A stretch of 64,000 nt of DNA from Aquimarina spinulae (lineage in GTDB: Bacteria; Bacteroidota; Bacteroidia; Flavobacteriales; Flavobacteriaceae), in NCBI RefSeq assembly GCF_943373825.1, contig NZ_CALSBP010000002.1:3399501-3463500 (forward strand), given 5' to 3'. The position numbers and the translations under genes are program-made. The notes under the pieces were generated by a model. It had not been told where the DNA came from, did not search any database, and was given only the letters and a program-made list of their open reading frames with translations. Below, piece by piece: positions 8,601-18,127 of the stretch; position 1 is the stretch's first letter, and each line of letters starts with the position of its first letter.

Positions 8601-11375
8601 ATGGATAAATATTCATTTTTAAATGCGGCTAATACCGCATTTTTTGCAGATTTATATGATCAATATATACAGAATCCTGATAGTGTAGAACCTAGTTGGA
8701 GAGCATTTTTTCAAGGATTTGATTTTGGAGTAGAAAATGCTAATGGTTCAGAAGAAACTATGTATGTTGATCAAGCACCAGGAGAAACTGTTGCTATTCC
8801 CCAAAATGTTCAAAAAGAATTTCAGGTAGTTCGATTAATAGACGGATATAGAACTCGAGGGCATTTGTTTACCAAAACAAATCCTGTAAGAGAGCGAAGA
8901 AAATATATCCCAACATTGTCTTTAGAAAATTTTGGATTAAGTCAAGTTGATCTTAATACAGTTTTTAATGCAGGAGAAATTATTGGGATAGGTCCCAATA
9001 CATTAAGTAATATTATTGTTCACCTAGAACAAATATATTGTGATTCTGTTGGTATCGAATATATGTATATTCGTGACCCAGAAGAACGAGAGTGGATACA
9101 GGCTCGGGTTAATTTTAATACCAATAGAACTAAGTTTTCTGTAGATCAAAAGAAACATATCCTTAGAAAATTAAATCAGGCAGTTTCATTCGAAAGCTTT
9201 TTACATACTAAGTATGTTGGCCAAAAACGATTCTCTCTCGAAGGAGGAGAATCTCTTATTCCTGCTTTAGATGCATTGGTAGAAAAGGCAGCTAATCTGG
9301 GAGTAAAAGAATTTGTAATGGGTATGGCTCACCGTGGTCGTTTAAGTACACTTACAAATATTTTTGGAAAAAGTCCAAAAGATATCTTTAGCGAATTTGA
9401 TGGAAAAGACTACGAGGAGGCAATATTTGATGGGGATGTAAAATATCATTTGGGTTGGACCTCTAAACGAGAATCAGATTCTGGAAAAGCAATTAATATG
9501 AATATTGCTCCTAATCCATCACATCTTGAAACAGTAGGTGCCGTGGTAGAAGGAATAACCAGAGCAAAACAAGATACACATTATAAAGAAAATATTTCTC
9601 AGGTGTTACCTATAGTGGTTCATGGAGACGCAGCTGTAGCTGGACAAGGACTTGTCTATGAAATTGTTCAAATGGCTCAGCTAGATGGATATAAAACCGG
9701 AGGAACTATACATATAATAGTGAACAATCAAATTGGGTTTACGACTAACTATTTGGATGCACGTTCATCAACGTATTGTACCGATGTTGGTAAAGTTACC
9801 CTATCACCTGTTTTACATGTAAATGCAGATGATGCAGAAGCAGTTGTTCATGCAACTAATTTTGCATTAGATTTCAGAATGAATTTTGGTCGTGACGTAT
9901 TTATAGATTTACTTGGATATCGTAAATATGGTCATAATGAAGGAGACGAACCACGCTTTACTCAGCCTAAGTTATATAAAGCTATTGCTAAGCACAAAAA
10001 TCCAAGAGATATTTATGCAGAAAAATTGATTTCTGAAGGTATTATAGATAAGGATTATGTTGCTAAACTTGAAAAAGAATATAAAGCATCCCTCGAAGAA
10101 GAGTTAGAGGATTCTCGTAAGCTGGAAAAAACTGCGATAACTCCATTTATGCAGGATGAATGGGCTGGTTTTGAAAGAGTACAAGAAGATAAAATGATGG
10201 AAGTAGTTGATACTACTTATCCAAAAGATAAACTTACAGAAATAGCAGAAGTTATTACCAAGCTTCCTTCGGATAAAAAGTTTCTTCGTAAAATAGAAAA
10301 AATAGTAAATGACCGACATAAAAGATTCTTTGAAACAGACCAATTAGACTGGGCAATGGGAGAACTATTAGCTTATGGTTCTTTGTTAAAAGAAGGGTAC
10401 GATGTGAGAATGAGTGGGCAAGATGTAGAAAGAGGAACATTCTCGCATAGACATGCTGTTATCAAAGTAGAAGACAGTGAAGAAGAGGTAGTGCTGCTAA
10501 ATAATCTAAACGGTGATCAGTCAGATTTTTATATCTATAATTCATTATTGTCAGAATATGGAGTAGTAGGATTTGATTATGGATATGCCATGGCAAGTCC
10601 AAAGACTTTAACGATCTGGGAAGCGCAATTTGGAGATTTCAGTAATGGTGCACAGATTATGTTGGATCAATATATTTCTTCTGCAGAGGATAAGTGGAAA
10701 TTACAAAACGGTTTGGTGATGTTATTACCACATGGTTACGAAGGGCAGGGGGCAGAACACTCTTCGGCTCGTATGGAACGATATCTTCAACTTTGTGCAA
10801 AAGACAATATGTTTGTTGCCGATGTAACAACACCTGCTAATTTGTTTCATTTACTACGTAGACAAATGAAAGCAAAATACCGTAAACCTTTAATTGTATT
10901 TACGCCAAAGAGTTTATTACGTCATCCTAAAGTACATTCTTCTGTAGATGAATTTGTCAATGGTAAGTTTCAAACACTATTAGATGACCCGGATGCAAAA
11001 GCTACAGCTGTAGAAACACTGGTTTTTTGTACTGGTAAATTCTATTATGACTTATTAGAAGAAAAAGAGAAACTAGAAAGAAAAGATATTGCTTTGGTAC
11101 GAATAGAGCAATTATTTCCTTTGCCAGTGGCAGAGATGGATGCTATAATCAAAAAATATAAAGCAGATGAGGTGGTTTGGGCACAAGAAGAACCACGCAA
11201 TATGGGTGCGTTAAGTCATATGTTAATGAATTATGATGAAGCAAAAACATTTAGATTTGCAAGTAGAAGATCATATGGAGCTCCTGCAGCAGGTAGTGCA
11301 ACCAGATCTAAGAGAAGACATCAACAAGTAATTGATTACGTGTTTGATAAAACAAAAAATAATCAAAGAAGATAA
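8601..11375 (+). CDS. sucA: 2-oxoglutarate dehydrogenase E1 component
   Basis: The thiamine-diphosphate E1 subunit of the 2-oxoglutarate dehydrogenase complex, which decarboxylates 2-oxoglutarate in the TCA cycle. It has 924 residues, the usual length. Visible features are the N-terminal E2-binding region (FLNAANTAFFADLYDQYI, SWRAFFQGFDFG), the GMAHRGRLS and NPSHLE motifs of the active site, HGDAAVAGQG in the cofactor domain and the C-terminal transketolase-like half (LLPHGYEGQGAEHSSARMERYLQ). The E2 gene follows 70 bp downstream. TATTTTTG at 8554-8561 could be a -7 box, although no good -33 TTG precedes it. Confidence 0.97.
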   Translation: MDKYSFLNAANTAFFADLYDQYIQNPDSVEPSWRAFFQGFDFGVENANGSEETMYVDQAPGETVAIPQNVQKEFQVVRLIDGYRTRGHLFTKTNPVRERRKYIPTLSLENFGLSQVDLNTVFNAGEIIGIGPNTLSNIIVHLEQIYCDSVGIEYMYIRDPEEREWIQARVNFNTNRTKFSVDQKKHILRKLNQAVSFESFLHTKYVGQKRFSLEGGESLIPALDALVEKAANLGVKEFVMGMAHRGRLSTLTNIFGKSPKDIFSEFDGKDYEEAIFDGDVKYHLGWTSKRESDSGKAINMNIAPNPSHLETVGAVVEGITRAKQDTHYKENISQVLPIVVHGDAAVAGQGLVYEIVQMAQLDGYKTGGTIHIIVNNQIGFTTNYLDARSSTYCTDVGKVTLSPVLHVNADDAEAVVHATNFALDFRMNFGRDVFIDLLGYRKYGHNEGDEPRFTQPKLYKAIAKHKNPRDIYAEKLISEGIIDKDYVAKLEKEYKASLEEELEDSRKLEKTAITPFMQDEWAGFERVQEDKMMEVVDTTYPKDKLTEIAEVITKLPSDKKFLRKIEKIVNDRHKRFFETDQLDWAMGELLAYGSLLKEGYDVRMSGQDVERGTFSHRHAVIKVEDSEEEVVLLNNLNGDQSDFYIYNSLLSEYGVVGFDYGYAMASPKTLTIWEAQFGDFSNGAQIMLDQYISSAEDKWKLQNGLVMLLPHGYEGQGAEHSSARMERYLQLCAKDNMFVADVTTPANLFHLLRRQMKAKYRKPLIVFTPKSLLRHPKVHSSVDEFVNGKFQTLLDDPDAKATAVETLVFCTGKFYYDLLEEKEKLERKDIALVRIEQLFPLPVAEMDAIIKKYKADEVVWAQEEPRNMGALSHMLMNYDEAKTFRFASRRSYGAPAAGSATRSKRRHQQVIDYVFDKTKNNQRR

Positions 11376-11445
11376 AAATTTAGTAAATAAGTAAGTATAG
11401 TTAAAAGTTTCCGAAGGAAATTATACAAAGGATAAATTCAGAATT

Positions 11446-12666
11446 ATGGCTTTAGAAATGAAAGTCCCATCACCGGGAGAATCTATTACAGAAGTAGAAA
11501 TAGCTCAATGGCTTGTTGAGACTGGTGATTATGTCGAAAAAGATCAGGCAATTGCCGAAGTAGACAGTGATAAAGCAACTTTAGAATTACCCGCTGAGGT
11601 AAGTGGAGTTATCACACTTATGGCAGAAGAAGGTGATGCGGTAGCAGTAGGTCAAGTAGTATGTCTTATTGATACAGAAGCGGCCAAACCAGAAGGTAGT
11701 GCTGCTAAATCAGCTCCTGCTAAAGAAACTCCAAAAGTAGAGGAGAAAAAAGAAGAAACTCCGGCAACTCCTGCTAAGACAGAAACATATGCTACAGGAA
11801 CCGCTTCTCCTGCAGCTAAAAAAGTACTTACGGAGAAAGGTATAGATGCTAGTCAGGTAAAAGGAACAGGCAGAGACGGGCGTATTACTAAAGCTGATGC
11901 ATTAGATGCAAAACCAGCATTGGGAACTCCTGGACTAGGAAGTAGGGGAGAGTCGCGTCATAAATTATCAATGCTTCGTCGTAAAGTAGCAGAACGTTTG
12001 GTTTCAGTTAAAAATGAAACAGCTATGCTAACCACGTTTAACGAAGTGGATATGCAACCTATTTTTAACCTTCGTAGTCAGTATAAAGAAACATTTAAAA
12101 GTAAGCATGGAGTAAGCTTAGGATTCATGTCTTTCTTTACTCTTGCCTGTGTACGAGCGTTAAAGATGTACCCATCTGTAAACTCGATGATTGATGGTAA
12201 AGAGATGATCTCTTATGATTTTCAGGATATTAGTATTGCGGTTTCTGGCCCTAAAGGACTAATGGTACCTGTAATTCGTAATGCAGAAAACCTAAGTTTC
12301 AGAGGAGTAGAATCAGAAGTGAAACGATTAGCAATTCGAGCACGTGATGGTCAGATTACTGTTGATGAAATGACAGGAGGAACTTTTACTATTACTAATG
12401 GTGGAGTTTTTGGTAGTATGTTATCTACACCAATTATTAATCCTCCACAGAGTGCTATCTTAGGGATGCATAATATTGTAGAGCGTCCAATTGTAAGAGA
12501 TGGACAAATTGTAGTAGCACCTATCATGTATGTGGCATTATCTTATGATCATAGAATTATCGATGGTAAAGAATCTGTAGGATTCCTTGTAGCGGTAAAA
12601 GAAGCATTAGAGAACCCAGAAGAATTACTAATGGATAATAATGTGACTAAAGCTTTAGAGTTATAA
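11446..12666 (+). CDS. sucB: 2-oxoglutarate dehydrogenase E2, dihydrolipoyllysine succinyltransferase
   Basis: The lipoyl-bearing E2 core of the 2-oxoglutarate dehydrogenase complex, which transfers succinyl groups to CoA. Of its 406 residues, the lipoyl domain covers about 1-78 with the lipoylated lysine in DSDKA (Lys43). An Ala/Pro/Lys/Glu-rich linker, a peripheral subunit-binding domain ([14 protein letters not shown]...[14 protein letters not shown]) and the catalytic domain follow. The catalytic HxxxD is HRIID (His369, Asp373). It forms an operon with sucA and ends at a strong hairpin terminator. E3 is not in the window. Confidence 0.97.
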   Translation: MALEMKVPSPGESITEVEIAQWLVETGDYVEKDQAIAEVDSDKATLELPAEVSGVITLMAEEGDAVAVGQVVCLIDTEAAKPEGSAAKSAPAKETPKVEEKKEETPATPAKTETYATGTASPAAKKVLTEKGIDASQVKGTGRDGRITKADALDAKPALGTPGLGSRGESRHKLSMLRRKVAERLVSVKNETAMLTTFNEVDMQPIFNLRSQYKETFKSKHGVSLGFMSFFTLACVRALKMYPSVNSMIDGKEMISYDFQDISIAVSGPKGLMVPVIRNAENLSFRGVESEVKRLAIRARDGQITVDEMTGGTFTITNGGVFGSMLSTPIINPPQSAILGMHNIVERPIVRDGQIVVAPIMYVALSYDHRIIDGKESVGFLVAVKEALENPEELLMDNNVTKALEL

Positions 12667-12686
12667 TAAAGCATTTTTAGTATAAA

Positions 12687-12724
12687 ACAAAAGCGCCTCA
12701 ACTATATAGCTGAGGCGCTTTTGT
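12687..12724. terminator. bidirectional intrinsic terminator after sucB
   Basis: A perfect 14-bp stem (left arm 12687-12700, right arm 12711-12724) with GC-rich core GCGCCTCA/TGAGGCGC and a 10-nt loop. It is flanked by A-rich sequence on the left and T-rich sequence on the right, so it can stop transcription from both strands. It lies between the convergent sucB and cysteine desulfurase genes. Confidence 0.88.
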
Positions 12725-12779
12725 TTTTGGAAATTAAAATAAGAATCTATGGCTTAATTTGTAGAGTATTGCTTTTTTT

Positions 12780-13925
12780 CTATATAGTTTGATGCTTTGT
12801 AAAAGCTTTAGAAAGAATATGTACTGCACGATCGATTTCTTGTTTGGTAGTGTTTTTACCTACCGAAAACCGAAATGTCCCTTTGGCGTATTCATAATCA
12901 GATAAAGTTGATTTGAGTATGTTAGATAGATTAGTTGCACCAGAATGACAGGCTGAACCCGCAGATAGAGCTATTTCATTTCTTATGCTGAATATAACCG
13001 CATTCGCATCAATATTTCTAAAACTAATATTGAGAGTATTGGGTAAAGTTTTTTGTAAATCTCCATTTATAATGGTATCCAGATTTAGGCTGTTTAATTG
13101 TTCTAGCAAATAATTTCTCATTATTTGCATTTGTGTTGTGTTTATTTCAAATTCTTGATAAGCAATTTCAGAAGCTTTTCCTAAACCTGCTATATACATC
13201 GTATTTTCGGTTCCTGGCCGTTTGTTAAATTCATGACTTGCGCCATGCATTAATTTTTGCAAAGAGGTTCCGTTTTTGATATATAATGCCCCAATACCTT
13301 TTGGAGCATAAAATTTGTGACCAGCAATGGTTAATAAATCGACATTTAGATCGGCAACGTTAGTTATCACTTTGCCTATAGATTGTGCAGCATCTGTATG
13401 AAAAATAACATTGTGTTTCTTTGCGATTTCACCTATTTCCTGTGTTGGTTGTATGCTGCCAATTTCATTATTGGCATGCATAATAGAAATTAAAATAGTT
13501 TCTGGTGATATTGCTTTTTCAATTTGATTAATATCAACAATTCCGTTTTTATCAACATCTACATAAGTAATTTTGAATCCTTGGTTTTCTAGGTGTTTGC
13601 AGACTTCTAGTACAGCAGGATGTTCTATTGATGATGTGATAATATGGTTTCCTTTTGTTTTATGGGCCAATGCTGCACCGATGATTGCATAGTTATTTGA
13701 TTCTGTTCCACCACTGGTGAATATAATTTCTTGGGGAGCGGCTCCTATAAGATTTGCTACTTGTTTACGAGCTTTTTCGATAGCTTCTTTGGCTTTTATT
13801 CCTTGGGTATTAATACTAGAAGGGTTTCCATAATGATTAGTTAAAAAAGGAAACATTATATCTACCACTCTAGGATCGATTGGTGTAGAAGCGTTGTAGT
13901 CTAAATATATAAATGGTGTGTTCAT
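12780..13925 (-). CDS. cysteine desulfurase (NifS/IscS-type, class V aminotransferase fold)
   Basis: A PLP enzyme of 381 residues that removes sulfur from cysteine as a protein persulfide. The PLP lysine is in AGHKFYAPKG (Lys204), the cofactor-binding SGGTESNN and HTDAAQSIGK motifs are intact, and the active-site loop carries Cys326 in SAGSACHSG. It is the last gene of the ArsR-rhodanese/rhodanese-MBL/MFS operon, 1 bp after the MFS stop. That placement suggests a role in sulfane-sulfur handling rather than general Fe-S assembly; no iscU or suf genes are adjacent. General sulfur donation cannot be excluded. Confidence 0.92.
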   Translation of the reverse strand: MNTPFIYLDYNASTPIDPRVVDIMFPFLTNHYGNPSSINTQGIKAKEAIEKARKQVANLIGAAPQEIIFTSGGTESNNYAIIGAALAHKTKGNHIITSSIEHPAVLEVCKHLENQGFKITYVDVDKNGIVDINQIEKAISPETILISIMHANNEIGSIQPTQEIGEIAKKHNVIFHTDAAQSIGKVITNVADLNVDLLTIAGHKFYAPKGIGALYIKNGTSLQKLMHGASHEFNKRPGTENTMYIAGLGKASEIAYQEFEINTTQMQIMRNYLLEQLNSLNLDTIINGDLQKTLPNTLNISFRNIDANAVIFSIRNEIALSAGSACHSGATNLSNILKSTLSDYEYAKGTFRFSVGKNTTKQEIDRAVHILSKAFTKHQTI

Positions 13926-13926
13926 A

Positions 13927-15129
13927 TTAGGTCATCCTTGTTTTAATAATGATTGATGATATTATGGTTAATACTCCTATTGTAATTATTGTAATATCTA
14001 CTTCAAAAAATTGAGCCATACTTATTGTTAATAATGCACCAAAAGCATACCCTAAATCTCTCCATAACCTAAAAACTCCAATACTTTGAGCTCTTTGTTT
14101 AGGGTGTGTAAAACTTGCAATAGCAGATAAAAAAGTTGGATATACAATGGCTGTTCCTGCTCCCAAGATCGATGAGAGTGTAAGGAATTGGATTAAAGAT
14201 GTTGCCCAAAACATTAAAATTAATGCTATGCCTTGTAATGCCATTCCTATAAATAGCATCATTTTTTTATTGTAGTGATCAGATAGTTTTCCGGTTACTA
14301 GTTGTCCGATTCCCCATATAGCAGGATATACAGCAACAATGATTGCGATATTTTTTAAACCAAAACCTCTATTGGCCAGGATAATTGGAAGTACTCCCCA
14401 GATCATTCCATCGTTTAGGTTGTTAATAAACCCTGCTTGTGAGATAGATCCTAAATTATTGTCTTTCCATGTAGTGTCCCAAAAAATGTTTTTAAGAGGT
14501 TTTATGTCATTTATTTTTGTTTCTGCTGCAACGTGTTTTGCGGTATCTTTTATAAAAAAAATGCTAATCAATAAACCCAATACAACAAAACCAATACCCT
14601 GATAAAATGGATACGGGCGTAAACCATATTCAGAAGCGATCCATCCTGTAGTAAATGCAACAAGAGCAATAGAAAAATATCCAAAAGACTCATTAAGCCC
14701 CATGGCTAACCCACGGTGTTTTTCTCCTACTAAGTCGATTTTCATTACTACGGTACTAGACCAGGTTAATCCTTGATTAACTCCTAACAATACGTTGGCA
14801 AAAATAATCCAGTTCCAATGTTGAGCATGGATTAAGATAAACGGAATAGGAATAGCTATTAGCCATCCGATAATCAATAGATTTTTACGTCCTATACTAT
14901 TTGCTAATACTCCTGTAAAATAATTGGTAAAGGCTTTTACGGCTCCAAAAACAATTATAAATGATAATACTGTAGAGGTGGCAATAATTGAGAATTCTTC
15001 TTCTGCTAATTTTGGAAGTATAGTACGTTCTAATCCTACCATTCCTCCAACAAAAGCATTTACAATCAACAAAAGTGTAAATTGCCTCCAGTTTTCTTTC
15101 AGCCCTAGTTGTATGTTTTTTTCTTCCAT
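13927..15129 (-). CDS. MFS transporter in reactive-sulfur operon
   Basis: A 12-TM major facilitator protein of 400 residues, started at the ATG at 15129 because the upstream extension of the frame (to 15201) overlaps the preceding gene and encodes no family sequence. Visible features are a loop 2-3 motif (NSIGRKNLLIIG), GLNESFGYFSIAL, and a second-half motif (GKLSDHYNKKMML). It is encoded between a rhodanese-persulfide dioxygenase fusion and a cysteine desulfurase, so it may export sulfite, thiosulfate or another sulfur species (inference from context). The substrate is unknown. Confidence 0.85.
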   Translation of the reverse strand: MEEKNIQLGLKENWRQFTLLLIVNAFVGGMVGLERTILPKLAEEEFSIIATSTVLSFIIVFGAVKAFTNYFTGVLANSIGRKNLLIIGWLIAIPIPFILIHAQHWNWIIFANVLLGVNQGLTWSSTVVMKIDLVGEKHRGLAMGLNESFGYFSIALVAFTTGWIASEYGLRPYPFYQGIGFVVLGLLISIFFIKDTAKHVAAETKINDIKPLKNIFWDTTWKDNNLGSISQAGFINNLNDGMIWGVLPIILANRGFGLKNIAIIVAVYPAIWGIGQLVTGKLSDHYNKKMMLFIGMALQGIALILMFWATSLIQFLTLSSILGAGTAIVYPTFLSAIASFTHPKQRAQSIGVFRLWRDLGYAFGALLTISMAQFFEVDITIITIGVLTIISSIIIKTRMT

Positions 15130-15160
15130 TTGGTTATAATTAACTTGTTGAAAAAGAAGA

Positions 15161-16276
15161 TTAAGAAATGGCGCAACGATTTGCACCTGCTTCCAGTTCA
15201 ATTAAATCTGTTCCTTTTGCACTTCCTTTTATATTTAGCTTTACGATTTCTTCATAATTTGGCGGAGTTTCAGGAATTTTTTGCAGTAGGCTATCAATAA
15301 AATCTTCTTCATTAAGTTGTAATACATTCACATTGTTATTTATGTCTTCGAGACTACTACATACCATGTTATTATCAAATGAAACAGGGTGACTAATATG
15401 ACCAGGGTAAACAATAAGCGAGTTTTGAAGTGTAACTAATTTTTGTAATGATTGATATAGTAAACTGGCCTTTCGCTTTGCGATTTCTTTTGTAGCTTTT
15501 AAGTCTGGTCTTCCGACACCTGTTGTAAATAATGTGTCTCCAGAGAATAAGGATTCATTATTTACTAAGTAAGAATAACTTTCATGTGTATGTCCAGGGG
15601 TATGGATTGCTTCAAGCTTAGCATTGCCGAAGTTGAGAATAGTGCCATCTGTAATTGGCTCGAACTTATATGTTACTATATTTTGATCGGGAAGTAATAA
15701 AATAGCATTGGATTTCTCTGCTAGCTGTTTTCCTCTCGAGAAATGATCTGCGTGGATATGAGTATCTATAACATATTTTATTTTCCAATTATTTTGTTCA
15801 GCGATATTGGTATAAACCTTAGCATCTATAGAGGCATCAATGATAATTGCTTCTCCATTATTTTCTAGGATATAGGATAGGCAACCTTTTCCTGTTCTAC
15901 GAATTTGAATGATTGTTGTTTCTCTACTGTCCTTTGTTTGTGCTGTATTCCATGCGGTTGTCCATTCGCGCATTCCACCTTCTAAAGAGTATGCTTTTAT
16001 ACCTCTTTCTTGAAGTTGTTTTGCAGCTATTAAACTAGTTTTACCTGCACCACAAACGGTTACAACTGGTGTGTCTTTTGAAAAATTAATTCCTGAAAAT
16101 AGATTTTTTTCTCCTGCTTTTAGTTGCGTATAGACATCTACAAAATCACTCTCAGGAATTTTCCATTCTTCGCGTTCTTCTTTAGGTCTTACATCTAAAA
16201 TTTGAATAGGAACCTTGTTTTCTAATAAAGTTCTGAGATCTGCTACTTTGATCGTTTTTGTATTTTTCAAATTCAT
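15161..16276 (-). CDS. rhodanese-persulfide dioxygenase-like (MBL-fold) fusion protein
   Basis: A 371-residue fusion. Residues about 8-112 form a rhodanese domain with active-site Cys75 in VCGAGKTS. Residues about 120-350 form a metallo-beta-lactamase fold of the ETHE1/glyoxalase II type with His173-x-His175-x-Asp177-His178 (THIHADH), His229 (TPGHTHES), Asp247 (SGDTLF), GRPD and a YPGH motif. ETHE1-type enzymes oxidise glutathione persulfide to sulfite, and rhodanese moves sulfur between persulfides and thiosulfate. Described PRF fusions carry the dioxygenase first, while here the rhodanese is N-terminal. The gene lies 13 bp downstream of the ArsR-rhodanese repressor gene. Confidence 0.88.
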   Translation of the reverse strand: MNLKNTKTIKVADLRTLLENKVPIQILDVRPKEEREEWKIPESDFVDVYTQLKAGEKNLFSGINFSKDTPVVTVCGAGKTSLIAAKQLQERGIKAYSLEGGMREWTTAWNTAQTKDSRETTIIQIRRTGKGCLSYILENNGEAIIIDASIDAKVYTNIAEQNNWKIKYVIDTHIHADHFSRGKQLAEKSNAILLLPDQNIVTYKFEPITDGTILNFGNAKLEAIHTPGHTHESYSYLVNNESLFSGDTLFTTGVGRPDLKATKEIAKRKASLLYQSLQKLVTLQNSLIVYPGHISHPVSFDNNMVCSSLEDINNNVNVLQLNEEDFIDSLLQKIPETPPNYEEIVKLNIKGSAKGTDLIELEAGANRCAIS

Positions 16277-16289
16277 AGTACTCTTTATT

Positions 16290-16949
16290 TTAATTAACTG
16301 GTAATCCTTTTTGTTTCCATTCTAGAACTTCTTCCTGAAGGCGAATTGCATCATAACCCTTTTCTTGAAGATATTGAACTGCTTCATCTGCAAAAACACA
16401 TAAAGGACCTCTGCAATACACTATTATTTGCTGGTTTTTTGGGAGTTGAGCTATGTTGTCTTTGAGAGATTCTATCGGTATGGATTTTGCATTTGCAATT
16501 GCTTCTTTTTTAAATTCTTTTTCAGGTCGAACATCTAAAAAATATAAATCATCAAGATTGGTGCTGGCCAATATTTCATCGATGTTGATCGAAGATACCG
16601 ATGCAAATTTCTCTTGTTTAAAGTTTTGTATAGTTGCCTGTATTTCTAGACTGTTTTGTAAGCTAAAACTTTGTAGAGAGTTCCAGAGTGTATATACATT
16701 TTTATTAGATAAGGAGTAAATTACATAATGCCCACTCTTTGTGGTTTTAAGAAGTTTTACTTTTTTAAGTACTTGTAGATGCTGTGAAGCATTGGCGATT
16801 GATATTCCTACCTCGTCTGCAATTTGTTCTACAGAATAATCGTCTTGAGATATAAGATTAAGGATTCGAAGTCTATAAGGATTTGCTAAGGCTTTTGCCA
16901 CATTAGCAATTTCCTGATAAATACTGTTTTTAAATTCTTGTTTATTCAT
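16290..16949 (-). CDS. ArsR-family repressor fused to a rhodanese domain
   Basis: A 219-residue two-domain regulator. Residues about 10-95 form an ArsR winged helix (ALANPYRLRILNLIS, EVGISIANASQHLQVLKKVKLL); this part contains no cysteine, so it lacks both the metal-binding Cys pair and the persulfide-sensing Cys pair of SqrR/BigR. Residues about 120-215 form a rhodanese domain with Cys179 and Cys184 in CRGPLC. The likely model is that sulfane sulfur is sensed by the fused rhodanese rather than by the DNA-binding domain. It is the first gene of its operon and a perfect operator sits at its promoter. Confidence 0.9.
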   Translation of the reverse strand: MNKQEFKNSIYQEIANVAKALANPYRLRILNLISQDDYSVEQIADEVGISIANASQHLQVLKKVKLLKTTKSGHYVIYSLSNKNVYTLWNSLQSFSLQNSLEIQATIQNFKQEKFASVSSINIDEILASTNLDDLYFLDVRPEKEFKKEAIANAKSIPIESLKDNIAQLPKNQQIIVYCRGPLCVFADEAVQYLQEKGYDAIRLQEEVLEWKQKGLPVN

Positions 16950-16953
16950 TATA

Positions 16954-16998
16954 AATTCAATTATTCAACAAATATATTGAATAATTGAATTAAAACAA
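16954..16998 (-). promoter_or_regulatory. sulfur operon promoter with palindromic ArsR operator
   Basis: A perfect 15-bp inverted repeat has arms at 16954-16968 (AATTCAATTATTCAA) and 16977-16991. The 8-nt spacer at 16969-16976 reads TATATTTG on the minus strand, an exact TAnnTTTG -7 box. A TTG at 16998-16996 lies 19 nt upstream as the -33 element. Each arm carries two ATTCAA half-sites, so two dimers could bind. The first codon of the repressor gene is at 16949, only 5 bp from the palindrome. Confidence 0.8.
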
Positions 16999-17202
16999 AT
17001 TTTTAATACATTTTTTGATGCTCATAAGATTATAACTCATTAAAAAAAAAGGTGTTAATGTGAGTTTTATACTAGTGTCTGCAAAACTGTTGAGAGATAA
17101 TTGGATCGATCACTAAAGGGCAATTGACTTAATAAAATGATTTCATCGAGAGAACGTGTTAATGTATTTTGGGTACTCTATGATTCTCTATTTTAACTGT
17201 AA

Positions 17203-18126
17203 TTATAAAATCATTTCGGCATAAGGAAGTATCGTATGGTATCCTTTTTTCTTAAAGTATTCCATTTCTGAAGAATTTCCGGTAACCAAAACAAAATCTC
17301 CTCCCCAGCCGCCGAGGCTTTTAATACTATCCGGATAATCAGGAAATAAGGTAGACTTTACAGTGGGAGCTTTAATAATTTTAGAAATAATTTCTTCATG
17401 TAAATCTAGTAGTGTATTAAACTCATCTAGAGTAGAACAATCCAATATTTTAGACGTAATTTCGTTTATTGCTACTTCGGCATTATCAAAATCTTTTAAT
17501 GGTAATGCCTGATAATGTTTAATAGAAGCTTTACTATCCTGCTTTTGGTTTAAATAAATAAAAAAAATATTTTCCTTAAAAGGAGGGTCGAAACTAGCAG
17601 CTTTTACTGTAGGATTGCCTTCATTGCGTTTGTATAGAATAGGAGAATCATGCTGCGCACATGCAATATCATACCCACTGCCTCCAAAGCTTTTTTCAAG
17701 TAAAGTAAATGCATTTACTTTTGCCCATTGTGCAATGTTATTAATTAAAGTAGAAGAAGATCCAAGTCCCCATTCCTTATGAAACTCTAATCTGCTTTCT
17801 ATACGATATCCTTTTCCAGAGGGAAGAAAATTAGGATTTAATTCTTTTGCGACGTTAAGAATATCAATGAGAGTAGTAGCAATGTTATTTTCTTCACTAG
17901 TATCCTGAGTTTGTTTAAAAGTATTGTCTTCTAGGATTAGATTAGTCTCAAACCAACAATGTCCTTCTTCATCAAAGCTTTTCCATAGCATTTGAGAAGA
18001 ATCACTTTCTTCAATTAGTAACCATTGCCCTTTTTTGGTAGGTATCGCTAGAGCGCATGCTCCATCTAATACCAAATATTCGGCTGTAAGCAATAATTTA
18101 CCATGACTATAAAAGGATTTTTTCAT
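17203..18126 (-). CDS. GYDIA-family GHMP kinase (mevalonate pathway)
   Basis: A 307-residue GHMP-superfamily kinase, which probably acts as a mevalonate or phosphomevalonate kinase. Visible features are an N-terminal substrate segment (SHGKLLLTAEYLVLDGACAL), the phosphate-binding loop WGLGSSSTL, and the GGSGYDIACAQ segment that gives the Bacteroidota family its name. Its start lies 1 bp after the HMG-CoA reductase stop, so both belong to one mevalonate operon. The assignment to isoprenoid synthesis is strong by context; the exact phosphorylation step is not determined by sequence. Confidence 0.87.
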   Translation of the reverse strand: MKKSFYSHGKLLLTAEYLVLDGACALAIPTKKGQWLLIEESDSSQMLWKSFDEEGHCWFETNLILEDNTFKQTQDTSEENNIATTLIDILNVAKELNPNFLPSGKGYRIESRLEFHKEWGLGSSSTLINNIAQWAKVNAFTLLEKSFGGSGYDIACAQHDSPILYKRNEGNPTVKAASFDPPFKENIFFIYLNQKQDSKASIKHYQALPLKDFDNAEVAINEITSKILDCSTLDEFNTLLDLHEEIISKIIKAPTVKSTLFPDYPDSIKSLGGWGGDFVLVTGNSSEMEYFKKKGYHTILPYAEMIL

Positions 18127-18127
18127 T

